From positions 1 to 41,099 of the IMG/VR virus record IMGVR_UViG_3300042340_000269: DNA of 41,099 nt; one strand, given 5' to 3'. The translations under genes were made by a program, and so were the position numbers. The notes below the pieces were generated by a model. The model was not told the DNA's origin. It saw only the letters and a list, made by a program, of their open reading frames with translations, and did not search any database. This document shows, piece by piece, positions 31,224-40,069 of this stretch. The first letter of the stretch is position 1; each line of letters starts with the position of its first letter. Source of the stretch: a virus.

Positions 31224-33680
31224 TTACTCAGCGGCCGGTTCGGCGGGAATGTCCTCAGTCACGCTCTCAACAATGCGGCCCTCTTCATCACGCACATGGC
31301 GCACGCGCCGTTGCGGTTGAGGTTGCGGCCCTTGGTTCACCCGGATCTCCAAGACCGGAGCCGGGGCGGGAGCCGCCGGCGCGGCGGCCGGAGCCGGAGC
31401 AGGCGCGGCCACCGGAGCGGGAGCCGGGGCCGGCGCTGCCGCCGCCGGAGCCCGCGCCGGCGCACGAGCCATAGCTTGCTCGGCCATAGGCATACCGCCA
31501 CCGCCGCCGAGCATCGGCGCGGCACCCATCGCGCCTTGCCCTTGCAACGGCGCGGTGCCGAGGCGGCCGACCACTTTGTTTTGCTCCTGCGTGAGCTGTT
31601 GCATCAAAAACTTTTGGCGATTCTCCAAAAGCGCGCGGAACTCCGGGTCCATCGCCCATTGTTGGCCGAGGCGCGGGCTCTTGCCCACCGCCCCTTGCAT
31701 CGCCTGCAAGCGCGTCTCCGGTGCGTCGATCCCGTCCTCCGACATTCTTGGCTCCATGCCGAGCGCCATCTTGGCGACGTTGCTCTCCTCCTCGTCGATG
31801 AGGCGTTGCGTCACCTTGGCCATCGGCTGAATCAGCCGGCCCGCCATACCGGGGAAGAGTGCCGCCGCACCCCACGCCGGCGCCTGCGTGCGGTCAATCA
31901 CGCCCTGAGGGTCGAGCGACAAGAGCTTGTTGTAGGTGTCGAGCTTCTTGATTACGAAATCCATGTTGAGGTCGCGCGCGTCGATCTCCAGCGCCACGTT
32001 CCACCGGCCGGCAATGTCGTCGGGGCCGATGCCCAGCGGCGCGTCGTCGCCGCCCGTGATGAGCGCCAGCTCGGCCGGCGAGTAATACTGTTGGCAGAGC
32101 GCGAGCACATGGTCGAAGACTCCGCACCAAAGCGCGTTGAAATTATCCGCCTCGGCCTGGGCGATCATGAAGACGCGGTTGGGATCGGAGTCGGGCGTCA
32201 AAATACCCGAGTAGTGATTCGCTTCGTTGCGCGTCGTGCCCTCCATCTCCATTGAAGCGTTCGTAAGCGCCGGGTAGTTTATCAGCTCAAAATCGTCGAG
32301 CTTCTGCACCGGCACATCCGACGCCGGGCCAAGGATCAACTCCGCCGCGCCCGCCATGAGCTTTCGTTTCATCGGCGGCGAGGCGATCAACTGCGTGTTG
32401 TTGCTCCGCGCGTCGCGCTGCACCTTGATCTCGTTTTGGTGGGTCGGGAGCGCGCGGGAGAGCCCGCGTGAATCGGTGACTTGGCGGCCGAGCCGCTCGC
32501 GCGTCCGCATCACAAACGGGTATTTACCGTGGTCGAAATCGCAGAGCCCCGCCCATAGCCAGCTCGATTTCACCACCGAGTTCCACACACACAAATAGAT
32601 GCCCGCGATGCCGAGTTCATCGGTGCGGCGCTCGTAGCTCCAAATGATTTCAAACAGGTGTTGCGTCTCGTCCACCTCAAGGCCGGGGCCGGAGAGCGAC
32701 ACGGCGCTGAGAGAGGCGCGAGTCTGCCCGTAGCTCTGCACGAGCGATTGGCCTTTGCCCTTCTTGATAATGTCATCGACCACATCGGCATCCCAACCCT
32801 GCGTGACGACGCGCTCAAAAAGTTCCTCCTCGTTGAGCCACTCCACGCGGTGAATCCGCCGCGCGCGTTGGAGATCGGCGGTGCCGACCGGGAAAAACAC
32901 ATCGCGCCCGTAGCGCAGCGTCGTGACGGTAGGGCGATTTTCGCGAATCTTGGGGAGCGGCACATCGGCCGCGCCCTCGCGGCGCAGCCCCTTCAAAATG
33001 ATTTTGAGTATCCGCTTGGTCGTGCTCGGAAACACCGAGGCAAGCCAAGCCAGCACCTCACGCTCGCGCGCGGGGTTTTGGAAAAGGTCGATGAAATCGG
33101 CGAGCATCTCCGGCTCCAATTCCGCACCGGCCGCTTCTTCGGGCGTGCTCGCGCCCGTGACATACATCGCCGCCACTTCGTCAAACGTGATGGCCTTGCG
33201 CACCAGCTTGGTATCTTGGAGCCAATCGACCGCGACCACCGCAATGCCCGGATCGTCGCCGTAGAGGTATTGCGCGGAGAGTTCGATTTCCGTCCGCAAT
33301 TCCTCGCGCATCGGCACGCGGCGCAGCCAGCGGAGCAGCGTCGAGACGCTTGCGGCCTGGGCGGTGTCGCCCGGCTCGATGGGCGACGCCTGCACCTCGG
33401 CCCGCCAAAATGCCTGCTGCGCCATCGCCACCTTGTCGTTGATAATGCCGTCGAGGAGCGGAATCCGCGAATCCGCCGAACCCTCAAACGGCAACGCCGG
33501 CTCGCCAGAGTCGCTATGCTTGCGGCCATCGGCCGACTGGCCTTCCCAAATGTTGTGCCGCAATTCGGTCGCGCGGGACTGCCGTTGCCACACCGTCAAG
33601 CAATCGTCCACCGTGGCTTCGAGATCACGCCGGGCCGCCGCCAATTCATCGGCCGGAGTGTCGTCCAGAAAAGAGTTCAT
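31224..33680 (-). CDS. portal protein
   Basis: Protein of 818 aa. The early region ..LPFEGSADSRIPLLDGIIND.. and KVAMAQQAFWRAEVQASPIE (about 60-105) is the characteristic N-terminal stretch of large portal proteins in podovirus and SU10-like phages; a beta/alpha core follows and a long helical region reaches about residue 700. The C-terminal 120 residues are Met/Gln then Ala/Pro-rich linker ending in an acidic tail. It forms the dodecameric DNA entry ring. The ATG at 33680 is preferred over a TTG nine nt upstream. Confidence 0.85.
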   Translation of the reverse strand: MNSFLDDTPADELAAARRDLEATVDDCLTVWQRQSRATELRHNIWEGQSADGRKHSDSGEPALPFEGSADSRIPLLDGIINDKVAMAQQAFWRAEVQASPIEPGDTAQAASVSTLLRWLRRVPMREELRTEIELSAQYLYGDDPGIAVVAVDWLQDTKLVRKAITFDEVAAMYVTGASTPEEAAGAELEPEMLADFIDLFQNPAREREVLAWLASVFPSTTKRILKIILKGLRREGAADVPLPKIRENRPTVTTLRYGRDVFFPVGTADLQRARRIHRVEWLNEEELFERVVTQGWDADVVDDIIKKGKGQSLVQSYGQTRASLSAVSLSGPGLEVDETQHLFEIIWSYERRTDELGIAGIYLCVWNSVVKSSWLWAGLCDFDHGKYPFVMRTRERLGRQVTDSRGLSRALPTHQNEIKVQRDARSNNTQLIASPPMKRKLMAGAAELILGPASDVPVQKLDDFELINYPALTNASMEMEGTTRNEANHYSGILTPDSDPNRVFMIAQAEADNFNALWCGVFDHVLALCQQYYSPAELALITGGDDAPLGIGPDDIAGRWNVALEIDARDLNMDFVIKKLDTYNKLLSLDPQGVIDRTQAPAWGAAALFPGMAGRLIQPMAKVTQRLIDEEESNVAKMALGMEPRMSEDGIDAPETRLQAMQGAVGKSPRLGQQWAMDPEFRALLENRQKFLMQQLTQEQNKVVGRLGTAPLQGQGAMGAAPMLGGGGGMPMAEQAMARAPARAPAAAAPAPAPAPVAAPAPAPAAAPAAPAPAPVLEIRVNQGPQPQPQRRVRHVRDEEGRIVESVTEDIPAEPAAE

Positions 33681-33719
33681 GCGGTTCAACCCAAACGCTG
33701 CGCGCGCGTGGTCAATAGG

Positions 33720-33935
33720 TCAGTGGCCATAAAGTGCGACGAGCACGGCCTGCACCTGGGCGCGCGGGTAGTGGGCGCGGGTATAGCCGGGGAGAATCAC
33801 GCGCTGCACGCGCCCGGCCGCCTCAAGGGCCGCGAGCTGCCGCCACCCGCCCACGACGGCCTCCACCTCCTTGCGCCGGAGATAGACCTTGGCCGGGAGC
33901 GCGGGCATTTTAACGCTGATTTCGAGAGTAGGCAT
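33720..33935 (-). CDS. small HTH/wing-like protein between terminase and portal
   Basis: Protein of 71 aa: VYLRRKEVEAVVGGWRQLAA then ..VQRVILPGYTRAHYPRAQVQ.., a pattern like excisionase/HTH_17 winged helices (helix, turn, helix, wing, closing helix). The internal ATG at 33935 is chosen because the longer frame overlaps the terminase gene. It may bind DNA, for instance as a packaging partner; the role is not known. Confidence 0.6.
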   Translation of the reverse strand: MPTLEISVKMPALPAKVYLRRKEVEAVVGGWRQLAALEAAGRVQRVILPGYTRAHYPRAQVQAVLVALYGH

Positions 33936-33948
33936 AAGAAAAAGGTAT

Positions 33949-35694
33949 TTAATAATACGTCCCCCGCCGGCCGCGCAGGAGCGCCGCGTCCACATGGCCA
34001 AAGTCGTCTTTCATGCAGTAGCGCAGGCAATCAATCGGGTCTTTGAGCGCGTTGCGCTCGCTCGTGATCGGCGGGGCGACATACTGCGAAAGCGCGAGGT
34101 CGATTTGTTCCAGGTCGTCCACCACGTAGAGCTTCGGGCAATTCTCAATCGTGATCGGCTTGGCCTCGTCGTAGTAGAGCGCCATGTTGATGAGCTGCAC
34201 CCCTTCGCCCACGCCGCAATGCGCGGCCTCTTCCCAATACTGCGCCGGCATCGCCCGGCCGTCGCCGTCCGCATCGGTCTTGGCCATGAGGTCAATAATG
34301 CTCGTCCCCTCGTTGATGTTCGGCACCGCCTGCCCGCCCAGGCGCGGGTCCATGAGCCGGCGCTGAATCCGCTCTGCCGCCGAGTCGTCCCACCGCTTCT
34401 CGCCCGCGCGCCACACCCAGCCCTCGGCCGCCATGAGCATTGCTTTGTAGTGATTCGCCCCGCCGCCGGAGTCGGTGCGCTGCGCGGGACCGGGGCGCCA
34501 GTCCCACTTGCGCGCGCCGTCGTTCTCCGTCGCCTCGGCCGGCGACAACGCCCATTCGTCGTAAGCGTGCCGGTCGGGCCATTCCCGATACACGATGCGA
34601 TGCCCCGCCGGTGTGACAAAGATCCAGAGCACAAACCAATTCTTCTCAAAGCCCGGATCGGCGTAAACGTAGCGCGTGCCGCCCTTGGCCGCGACCGCGT
34701 TGAACTGCGCCCGCGTCATGCGGTGCGCCTTGCCGTAGCGGGGAAACGCATTGCCCGCCATCTTGTCCACCCAGCCGTAGCAACGCATTTTGATCTTGTT
34801 CGACGCTTCGCCCACGAGCGCGCTCGCGATCTCGGCGTGCGCGCCGTAGGGATTCGCCCCCCAGTGAAACCACATCACCCGCGCGTTTTCCCGCCGGCAT
34901 TTTAAGACATACGGCATATGCCCCGGCGCACACGTCCGAACGTGCTGCACATCCGGCGCGAGCAATTTGGGATTGGCCGCGAGGGTCTCGATGATTTCCC
35001 CGCCCTCGATCAGCGAGCCCACCGTGGCGGTGTAACCGGTCTTCGGCGTGAATGAAATCAACACCTTGAGCTTGCGCCCCCGGCCGCGCCGGAAACGCAC
35101 CGTCTCCAAAAACGGCAACGGCACGAGTTCATCGAACAGCACGCCGTCGAGTTCGTCGCCCTCAAGGATAGAAATGTCCTGCTTGTAATTGAAAAAGTAA
35201 CCCCGGCTTCCGTTGGGAAAAATAAACTTCTGGTTACTAAAACCCGTCGCCTCGCTATACTGCACATACACGCGATCTCCCTGCCGGCCGAGGTGTTTCC
35301 ACTCCTGCGGGATAAACCGAAACGCAATCTCCTGCTGCTGGCGGATGCTTGTCTCGGCCGTTTGGTGGAAATAAGCCCACGCCTGGTTGTCATGGTTCAC
35401 GAGTTGTTCCATCACGTATTTCTGCGTGAAGATTGTTTTCCCCGAGCGATTCTGCCCGAGCACTGCCAATTCATCGACCTCCGCCAAAAGCGCGCGCGCC
35501 TTCTTAAACGGGGCCGGTTCGTAGATGTGTGGCACGCGCAGCGGGTCGGCCTTTTCCACGCGGATGAGATGCTCGCGCTTTTCCCAAATCTCCAAGAGCC
35601 GGCGCTTGGCTTCATCCGGGCCGGCCGATGCGACGAGCGCCGTCGCCTGGTCGCGACTCGGCACCGGGAAAACAGGGTGGGGGGTCCAGATCAT
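33949..35694 (-). CDS. terL: terminase large subunit
   Basis: Protein of 581 aa. ATPase: Walker A LGQNRSGKT (Gly80-Thr87), Walker B GVLFDEL (184-190), with the coupling region after it (..ISFTPKTGYTATVG..). Nuclease: ..YVYADPGFEKNWFVLW.. provides the first Asp, and the C-terminal ..LKDPIDCLRYCMKDDF is the D-x-x-D-x-L-R-Y signature of the RNase-H-like nuclease domain. It cuts concatemers and drives DNA into the head through the portal. The start at ATG 35694 follows the preceding stop by 4 nt. Confidence 0.93.
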   Translation of the reverse strand: MIWTPHPVFPVPSRDQATALVASAGPDEAKRRLLEIWEKREHLIRVEKADPLRVPHIYEPAPFKKARALLAEVDELAVLGQNRSGKTIFTQKYVMEQLVNHDNQAWAYFHQTAETSIRQQQEIAFRFIPQEWKHLGRQGDRVYVQYSEATGFSNQKFIFPNGSRGYFFNYKQDISILEGDELDGVLFDELVPLPFLETVRFRRGRGRKLKVLISFTPKTGYTATVGSLIEGGEIIETLAANPKLLAPDVQHVRTCAPGHMPYVLKCRRENARVMWFHWGANPYGAHAEIASALVGEASNKIKMRCYGWVDKMAGNAFPRYGKAHRMTRAQFNAVAAKGGTRYVYADPGFEKNWFVLWIFVTPAGHRIVYREWPDRHAYDEWALSPAEATENDGARKWDWRPGPAQRTDSGGGANHYKAMLMAAEGWVWRAGEKRWDDSAAERIQRRLMDPRLGGQAVPNINEGTSIIDLMAKTDADGDGRAMPAQYWEEAAHCGVGEGVQLINMALYYDEAKPITIENCPKLYVVDDLEQIDLALSQYVAPPITSERNALKDPIDCLRYCMKDDFGHVDAALLRGRRGTYY

Positions 35695-35698
35695 CGCG

Positions 35699-36010
35699 TC
35701 AAAACTCCTTCTCCCAAAACCGTTCCAAAATGCTTTCGAGCTTGGCCTCGTCGCACTCCATGCCCTCTCCCGTGCGGTTTGTGAGAAAGATGCGACCGCG
35801 CCCGAGCCAGCGCAGCCCAAACCCGCCGATCTTTACCGGCTCCGGCTCGCCCTCGCGGCGAAAACGGTTGGGCGTATCGACGTGATGGATATTGCCAAAC
35901 GCGCTCGGGAAATCCGCGTGAATCGTGCCCAGCCCGACGACGCTCACCGTGCCATCGCGCAGCGCCCCGCACCGCACCTTGTCGCCCACCTTTAATCCGT
36001 GCGCGCTCAT
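35699..36010 (-). CDS. small SH3/KOW-like protein before terminase
   Basis: Protein of 103 aa. The N-terminal segment LKVGDKVRCGALRDGTVSVV is like KOW/SH3 barrels, and ..RWLGRGRIFLTNRTGEGMEC follows; the C-terminus is a charged helix. Start at 36010 in an ATGA overlap with the upstream stop. The location directly before the large terminase raises the possibility of a packaging accessory, but no family is recognised. Confidence 0.65.
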   Translation of the reverse strand: MSAHGLKVGDKVRCGALRDGTVSVVGLGTIHADFPSAFGNIHHVDTPNRFRREGEPEPVKIGGFGLRWLGRGRIFLTNRTGEGMECDEAKLESILERFWEKEF

Positions 36011-36228
36011 GGGCGGGCCTCCCCGTTCCACTGGCTCAGGCGCAGCCGTTCATTCTCCTCACGCAGCGCCGTCAATTTGGTTTCCATCATTTTCTTTTCC
36101 TCGACCAGCCGCCGGCCCGCCGCCGCCAACCCTTCGGCCGATTGGTCGCCATGCACACCCACCGCCGCCGCCAGCGCCGCGAGTTTCTTGGTCTGCTCGA
36201 TAAAGAGCGCAGAGAGTTCGGCACTCAT
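36007..36228 (-). CDS. small coiled-coil protein after DnaB
   Basis: Protein of 73 aa, helical throughout, with a coiled coil in the second half (EEKKMMETKLTALREENERL). Both ends are coupled by ATGA overlaps (36007-36010 and 36225-36228). No family recognised; a small helicase or terminase partner is possible from position alone. Confidence 0.7.
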   Translation of the reverse strand: MSAELSALFIEQTKKLAALAAAVGVHGDQSAEGLAAAGRRLVEEKKMMETKLTALREENERLRLSQWNGEARP

Positions 36229-37781
36229 GACCGGCCTCCTTTCGACTCACCGCGAAACCCGCCCTTGCTCACCGGCGCACCGCGACCGCGGCCACCGCGC
36301 GGATCTTCCGGCGGGGGTGCCTTGGCGCGCTCGGTGTTGAGTTCCGAATCGTTAATGTCGTAAAAACACGTCAGGTTACGCTTGAACCAAAATTCCCGGT
36401 GCCCCGTGCGCCCGTTGTTGTGCTTGGCCTGCACCAGCTCGACCATCACTTGCGCTTGATTCGGGTCTTGATCCTGCCCGCGCATATCCTTGTCGGGGGT
36501 GTGAATGAAAATCATGCGCCGCGCGGCCTGCTCGATCTCGCCCGAGTCGCGCACATCGTGCGGCTCCGGCCGGCGATTGCCCCCGCTGCTCCGCGCCGAG
36601 CGGTTGAGCTGCGCGAGCACCAGCCCGGTGCGGTTGTGACGCTTGAAACACCGCGCGAGCAATTTGGAAATATAGCCAAGCTCGGCCTCCCGCTTGTTGA
36701 ACTTCTGCTCGGCGTTCATAAGGTGCAGATGATCCACGACGATCAGATCCGGCGCGCCCAAGCGCCGGGCGTGGTTGTCCATGCGCGCCACGAGCAACTC
36801 GGCCGGGATATGTTCGTCGTAAATCCAGAGGCTTTTGCCCACATAGCCGTGCAACTCGCGGAGCGTCGTTTCATACTTCGCGCGCTTGTCGGCCGGGAGA
36901 CGGTCCAGACTCCGCGCGTCGATCCCGCACACGACGCACGCCGCATTTTCCAGCCAGAGCGCGAGCCCCGTTTCGAAAAGAAACAACACCGCCGTCTTTC
37001 CCTGGCGCAGATTGTTGACGACGATTTGCCGCGCGAGGGACGACTTTCCGCCGGCCTGGAACGCGCCGAGAATCACCAACCAATCCTCGTTGTTGGCATC
37101 CAGCGCGCCAAAGCGTTCGTCAAACTCGCGCAACCCGGTAAACAGCCAGCGCGATTTGTCCACCTTCCCGTCGAGCTTGGCCAACGTGCGATCCAGCGCC
37201 GCGCCGGCCGCGTCGCCCATCGTGACTGCATCGGAGCGCAGGCTTTCCAGCGCCCGCGCGATCCACGCGCTCTTGGTCTCCAACTGCGAGGCGAGTTCCT
37301 CGCCGCCCCCGGTGTTGCCATAGCACGCCTCGACCGCCGCCGAAAACTCGCGGATCACCCCGCGCATCGCCCACTGGTCGCGCACGACGCGGGCAAAATA
37401 CTTGGCCTGCGCAATGGTCGGCGCTTTGTCGATCAGCCGCGAAAGCCCGGCAAACCCGCCCACGGTATCGAGCTGCCTTTGCGCCTTTAGCTCCTCGGCG
37501 ATGCACGCCAAATCGCACGGCTGGCCGCGCCGATAGAGCTGCTCGGCCACCTTAAAAATCAGCCCGTTGCCCGCGACGTAGAACGACTCCGCGCAGAGCT
37601 TGAACTTGTGGCACTCGCGCATCACCTCCGCGCCATCGAGCATGATGCAGCCCACAAGATGCTCCTCCGCCTCGACGGAGTGGGGCGCGGTGCGCCCGGT
37701 GAACTGCGCAGGGCGAGCGATGCTATCGCCGGAGCGATCCAGGGAGAATTCGTGCGAGTCTGATTTGAGGGATGGGTTCAT
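36225..37781 (-). CDS. dnaB: replicative DNA helicase, DnaB family
   Basis: Protein of 518 aa. N-terminal DnaB domain (about 35-140: ..APHSVEAEEHLVGCIMLDGA..). RecA-like ATPase: Walker A region ILGAFQAGGKSSLA (about 237-250), Walker B PDLIVVDHLHLM (about 344-355), motif H4 TGLVLAQLNR (about 385-394) and DVRDSGEIEQAAR (about 409-421), typical of DnaB. The C-terminus is Gly/Arg-rich and disordered. It unwinds DNA at the phage fork; a replication initiator/loader-like gene lies two genes upstream. ATG 37781 is chosen for its ATGA overlap with the methyltransferase stop; an ATG six codons earlier also exists. Confidence 0.92.
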   Translation of the reverse strand: MNPSLKSDSHEFSLDRSGDSIARPAQFTGRTAPHSVEAEEHLVGCIMLDGAEVMRECHKFKLCAESFYVAGNGLIFKVAEQLYRRGQPCDLACIAEELKAQRQLDTVGGFAGLSRLIDKAPTIAQAKYFARVVRDQWAMRGVIREFSAAVEACYGNTGGGEELASQLETKSAWIARALESLRSDAVTMGDAAGAALDRTLAKLDGKVDKSRWLFTGLREFDERFGALDANNEDWLVILGAFQAGGKSSLARQIVVNNLRQGKTAVLFLFETGLALWLENAACVVCGIDARSLDRLPADKRAKYETTLRELHGYVGKSLWIYDEHIPAELLVARMDNHARRLGAPDLIVVDHLHLMNAEQKFNKREAELGYISKLLARCFKRHNRTGLVLAQLNRSARSSGGNRRPEPHDVRDSGEIEQAARRMIFIHTPDKDMRGQDQDPNQAQVMVELVQAKHNNGRTGHREFWFKRNLTCFYDINDSELNTERAKAPPPEDPRGGRGRGAPVSKGGFRGESKGGRS

Positions 37782-38779
37782 GAGGTTAAAAGTTTCCATG
37801 CGAGCGCCGCCACTGCCGGCACTTGTCCATTGCCGAGGCAGCGCAATCGGTCCACCCGAGCGGCCACCCCATGAGCCACTCGACCCACGTTGGGTTCAGA
37901 CTCCCACCATGTGACGCCATCACGTTGTGATCCAGTCGGTCGTTGACTCGGCTCCGGCCGCTCTTGCGCGTGAGGGAGGCTGGGCTTGATCCTTTGCTCA
38001 TGCAGGCGGTCGGGGTCGGGAAAATCTTTACCTGAGCGCTTAGTTTTGGTTCGCCCCTGCTGTTCACTTTCCCCCGCACTCGATCCACCGCATCGTCCGC
38101 CACTGGCGTTTGCCACATTTTCACCGCCGTTGCCAGCCCATCCCCCGAAGTCGGAGAAAGCCCCTTGCGGTTGTAGTTCCCGCAAACCGTGATCGTAGGC
38201 CAAAGATGAGGGACTCTTACCACTACGCCAAGCCCCGGCGAATCCCGATTCAATCCCGCTTTCAATCCTTCCCGGTCCTGCGCTCTTGGCGTGGGCCACA
38301 ATCCAGATTCGGTCTCGTTTGTGAGGTGCGCCGGCATCGACTGCGCCGAGCACTCCCCAGCGCGCATCATACCCCATCGCGGCCAAGTCTCCGAGAACTC
38401 GTCCAAGCCCGCGAGAAGTGAGGACTGGGGAGTTTTCCACGAAGCAGTATCGCGGTCCCACCTCGCGAATGATTCGGGCCATGTGCGCCCACATTCCGCT
38501 GCGCTCTCCGTTGATTCCTGCGCCCTTTCCGGCTGCGCTGATGTCTTGACAAGGGAATCCGCCCGAAACCACGTCAACAACGCCTCGCCAAGGTCGTCCG
38601 TCAAAGGTTTGCACGTCGTCCCAGATCGAAAAGGCTTCGAGGGAGCCGTCGTTTTGCCGTGCGAGCAATACGTCGCGGGCGTATCCGTCCCACTCGACAG
38701 CGCACACGGTTTTCCACCCGAGGAGTTTGCCGCCGAGTATGCCGCCACCAGCGCCTGCGAAAAGTGCCAGCTCATTCAT
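37778..38779 (-). CDS. dcm: DNA (cytosine-5) methyltransferase
   Basis: Protein of 333 aa. Motif I LALFAGAGGGILGGKLLGW (about 4-22) binds AdoMet; motif IV GGFPCQDIS with catalytic Cys77; motif VI ENS (115-117); motif VIII KRDRIWIVA; C-terminal VDRLRCLGNGQVP (motif X-like, about 305-320). The target-recognition part between motifs VIII and IX is short. It methylates cytosines in phage or host DNA, most likely to escape restriction, complementing ArdA. No cognate endonuclease gene is seen, so it is an orphan. A second frame through the same DNA also reads as a conserved phage phrase (see 37786-38775). Confidence 0.92.
   Translation of the reverse strand: MNELALFAGAGGGILGGKLLGWKTVCAVEWDGYARDVLLARQNDGSLEAFSIWDDVQTFDGRPWRGVVDVVSGGFPCQDISAAGKGAGINGERSGMWAHMARIIREVGPRYCFVENSPVLTSRGLGRVLGDLAAMGYDARWGVLGAVDAGAPHKRDRIWIVAHAKSAGPGRIESGIESGFAGAWRSGKSPSSLAYDHGLRELQPQGAFSDFGGWAGNGGENVANASGGRCGGSSAGESEQQGRTKTKRSGKDFPDPDRLHEQRIKPSLPHAQERPEPSQRPTGSQRDGVTWWESEPNVGRVAHGVAARVDRLRCLGNGQVPAVAALAWKLLTS
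37786..38775 (-). other. alternate-frame ORF through dcm (329 codons)
   Basis: Open frame offset by one base from dcm on the same strand, starting at ATG 38775 inside ATGAATG at the dcm start. Its translation contains phrases that recur in database phage proteins: LDEFSETWPRWGMMRAGECS, repeated WPT/FPTP motifs and LNPTWVEWLMGWPLGWTD. These are read from the DNA that encodes dcm motifs ENS onward and VDRLRCLGNG. It may be genuinely dual coding or just a conserved shadow of conserved dcm DNA. It has no own ribosome binding site. Kept apart from the CDS list because expression is unproven. Confidence 0.35.
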
Positions 38780-38809
38780 TTGGTCGGGTTGCGATTCATG
38801 GTTTGCCCC

Positions 38810-39697
38810 TCACAGCCGCCCCGCCGCCTGCTTCGCATTTTTTTCGTCCACGAACCGGAGCCACTGGGTCGCCCGATCGACCTCCCCGGCAAAGTTGTTG
38901 AGCAGGGTGAGCACGTCGCGCCGGCGGAAATCGGCGGAGTCGTCCGTCGTGCGCCAAAACTCGCGGAGCGCCGAGGCCGAAGCCTCGTAATACGCGGCGA
39001 GCGGCACGATCTGCGCCTCAAAATCCTCGTCGGGGATCTCGTGCAGCCCCACGGCCTTGAACGCGGCAAACTCCTTGGCCGTCCACGACGTGCCGGCACC
39101 CCGGCGTTTGAGCGCGTTGATCGCGAGCATCCGGTGCGCGAGGAGGTCGGATTGCTGGGAGGGGATGAACGAGTGCGTGTGCTTGGTGCGCTTGGGTGGA
39201 TCGTCCTTGAGCCCTTCGTCGTCACCGCCGTCAGGCGTTTGGGTATCCTTTCCTTTCCCTTCCTTTCCCTTCCCTTCCCTTCCTGTCGTCTCAGGTGTTT
39301 CCCCGGTGTTTCCCTGTTTATCCTCGGGCGTTTCATCGGTCGTATAAACGGGAGCCAAAACCCTTTCGGGGAACTGTGCGGGAAACTTGCTTGGTGTCTC
39401 AGCCTCCTTGCCGGTGATGCGCTGATGCTTTCGGAAGTTGTTAATCTGAATAAGGTTCAACTCGCCACTCGTGTAGCGGGTGATGAAGCGTTTTTGCGTG
39501 AGCACATCGAGCGCCGCGACCACATCGCATTTGTCGTAAGGCAAGACCTCGGCCTTGATGCGGGCGGGTCGATCTTCCAAACGGCCCGCACAATCGGCGA
39601 CACACCACAGGCCGACGAAAAGGATGCGAAGCAGCGGCGGAAGCTCCGCCAACTCGTCATGTTTGAAGAACTCGGGCTTGATTGTGCGGATTCTCAT
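38810..39697 (-). CDS. phage replication initiator-like protein (O-type)
   Basis: Protein of 295 aa. The N-terminal domain (about 1-95) starts RIRTIKPEFFKHDELAELPP, then ..LLRILFVGLWCVADCAGR.. and ..LNLIQINNFRKHQRI.., a winged-helix family widespread in phage replication modules. A low-complexity charged linker (about 120-170) is encoded by a homopurine tract on the coding strand (39246-39284). The C-terminal region (about 180-295) is helical. By position before dcm and dnaB it probably binds the origin and/or loads the helicase. Confidence 0.8.
   Translation of the reverse strand: MRIRTIKPEFFKHDELAELPPLLRILFVGLWCVADCAGRLEDRPARIKAEVLPYDKCDVVAALDVLTQKRFITRYTSGELNLIQINNFRKHQRITGKEAETPSKFPAQFPERVLAPVYTTDETPEDKQGNTGETPETTGREGKGKEGKGKDTQTPDGGDDEGLKDDPPKRTKHTHSFIPSQQSDLLAHRMLAINALKRRGAGTSWTAKEFAAFKAVGLHEIPDEDFEAQIVPLAAYYEASASALREFWRTTDDSADFRRRDVLTLLNNFAGEVDRATQWLRFVDEKNAKQAAGRL
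39246..39284. repeat. 39-nt homopyrimidine tract, origin candidate
   Basis: A run of only C and T on the plus strand, built from CCTTT and CCCTT units, in the linker of the replication-initiator-like gene. It encodes the EGKGKEGKGK repeats. Mirror-repeat homopurine/homopyrimidine DNA can form triplex or unwind easily, and lambdoid phages place their origin within gene O. Origin function here is inference. Confidence 0.5.
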
Positions 39698-39733
39698 GGT
39701 CGATTTTTTGGTTCTGAAACAGGGCAGGGGAGG

Positions 39734-40069
39734 TCAGAGGAAGGCTTGTTGCTCACCACGGGGCCGGCGCTTGTCCAATTCAGCGGCGAGCCATTCGGGG
39801 GAGAGCAGTTGATCGTTGGGAGCCAGGGCGAGGATGCGGTGGATCTCCTCAAAGAGCCCCGGAAAGTAGGGCGTCTCGTGCAGCCATTTGCCGTAGCCGC
39901 CCTTTATTTTGTAGGTGGGCACGCAATGGCGGGGCTTGTCGTAGCGGTCGGGCCACACGAAATCATTCGGCAGCGGGTATTCGGTCAGCCAACCCTCGGT
40001 GTGGATCTCCGTCCAAGGGTGAACGGTAAAAGGAACGAGCGGTTCCAGTTGTAGCGAGTTCGGTTTCAT
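39734..40069 (-). CDS. hypothetical early protein
   Basis: Protein of 111 aa with many Pro, Trp and Tyr: HPWTEIHTEGWLTEYPLPND, ..KGGYGKWLHETPYFPGLFEE, then a helical, charged C-terminus. No family recognised. Its ATG forms an ATGA overlap with the upstream stop (40066-40069). It lies just before the replication gene in the early part of the lytic operon. Confidence 0.65.
   Translation of the reverse strand: MKPNSLQLEPLVPFTVHPWTEIHTEGWLTEYPLPNDFVWPDRYDKPRHCVPTYKIKGGYGKWLHETPYFPGLFEEIHRILALAPNDQLLSPEWLAAELDKRRPRGEQQAFL

Noticed and set aside
38291-40054. 587-aa plus-strand open frame
   Set aside because: Antisense to dcm and the replication gene, both of which have clear family motifs; no motif in the antisense frame.
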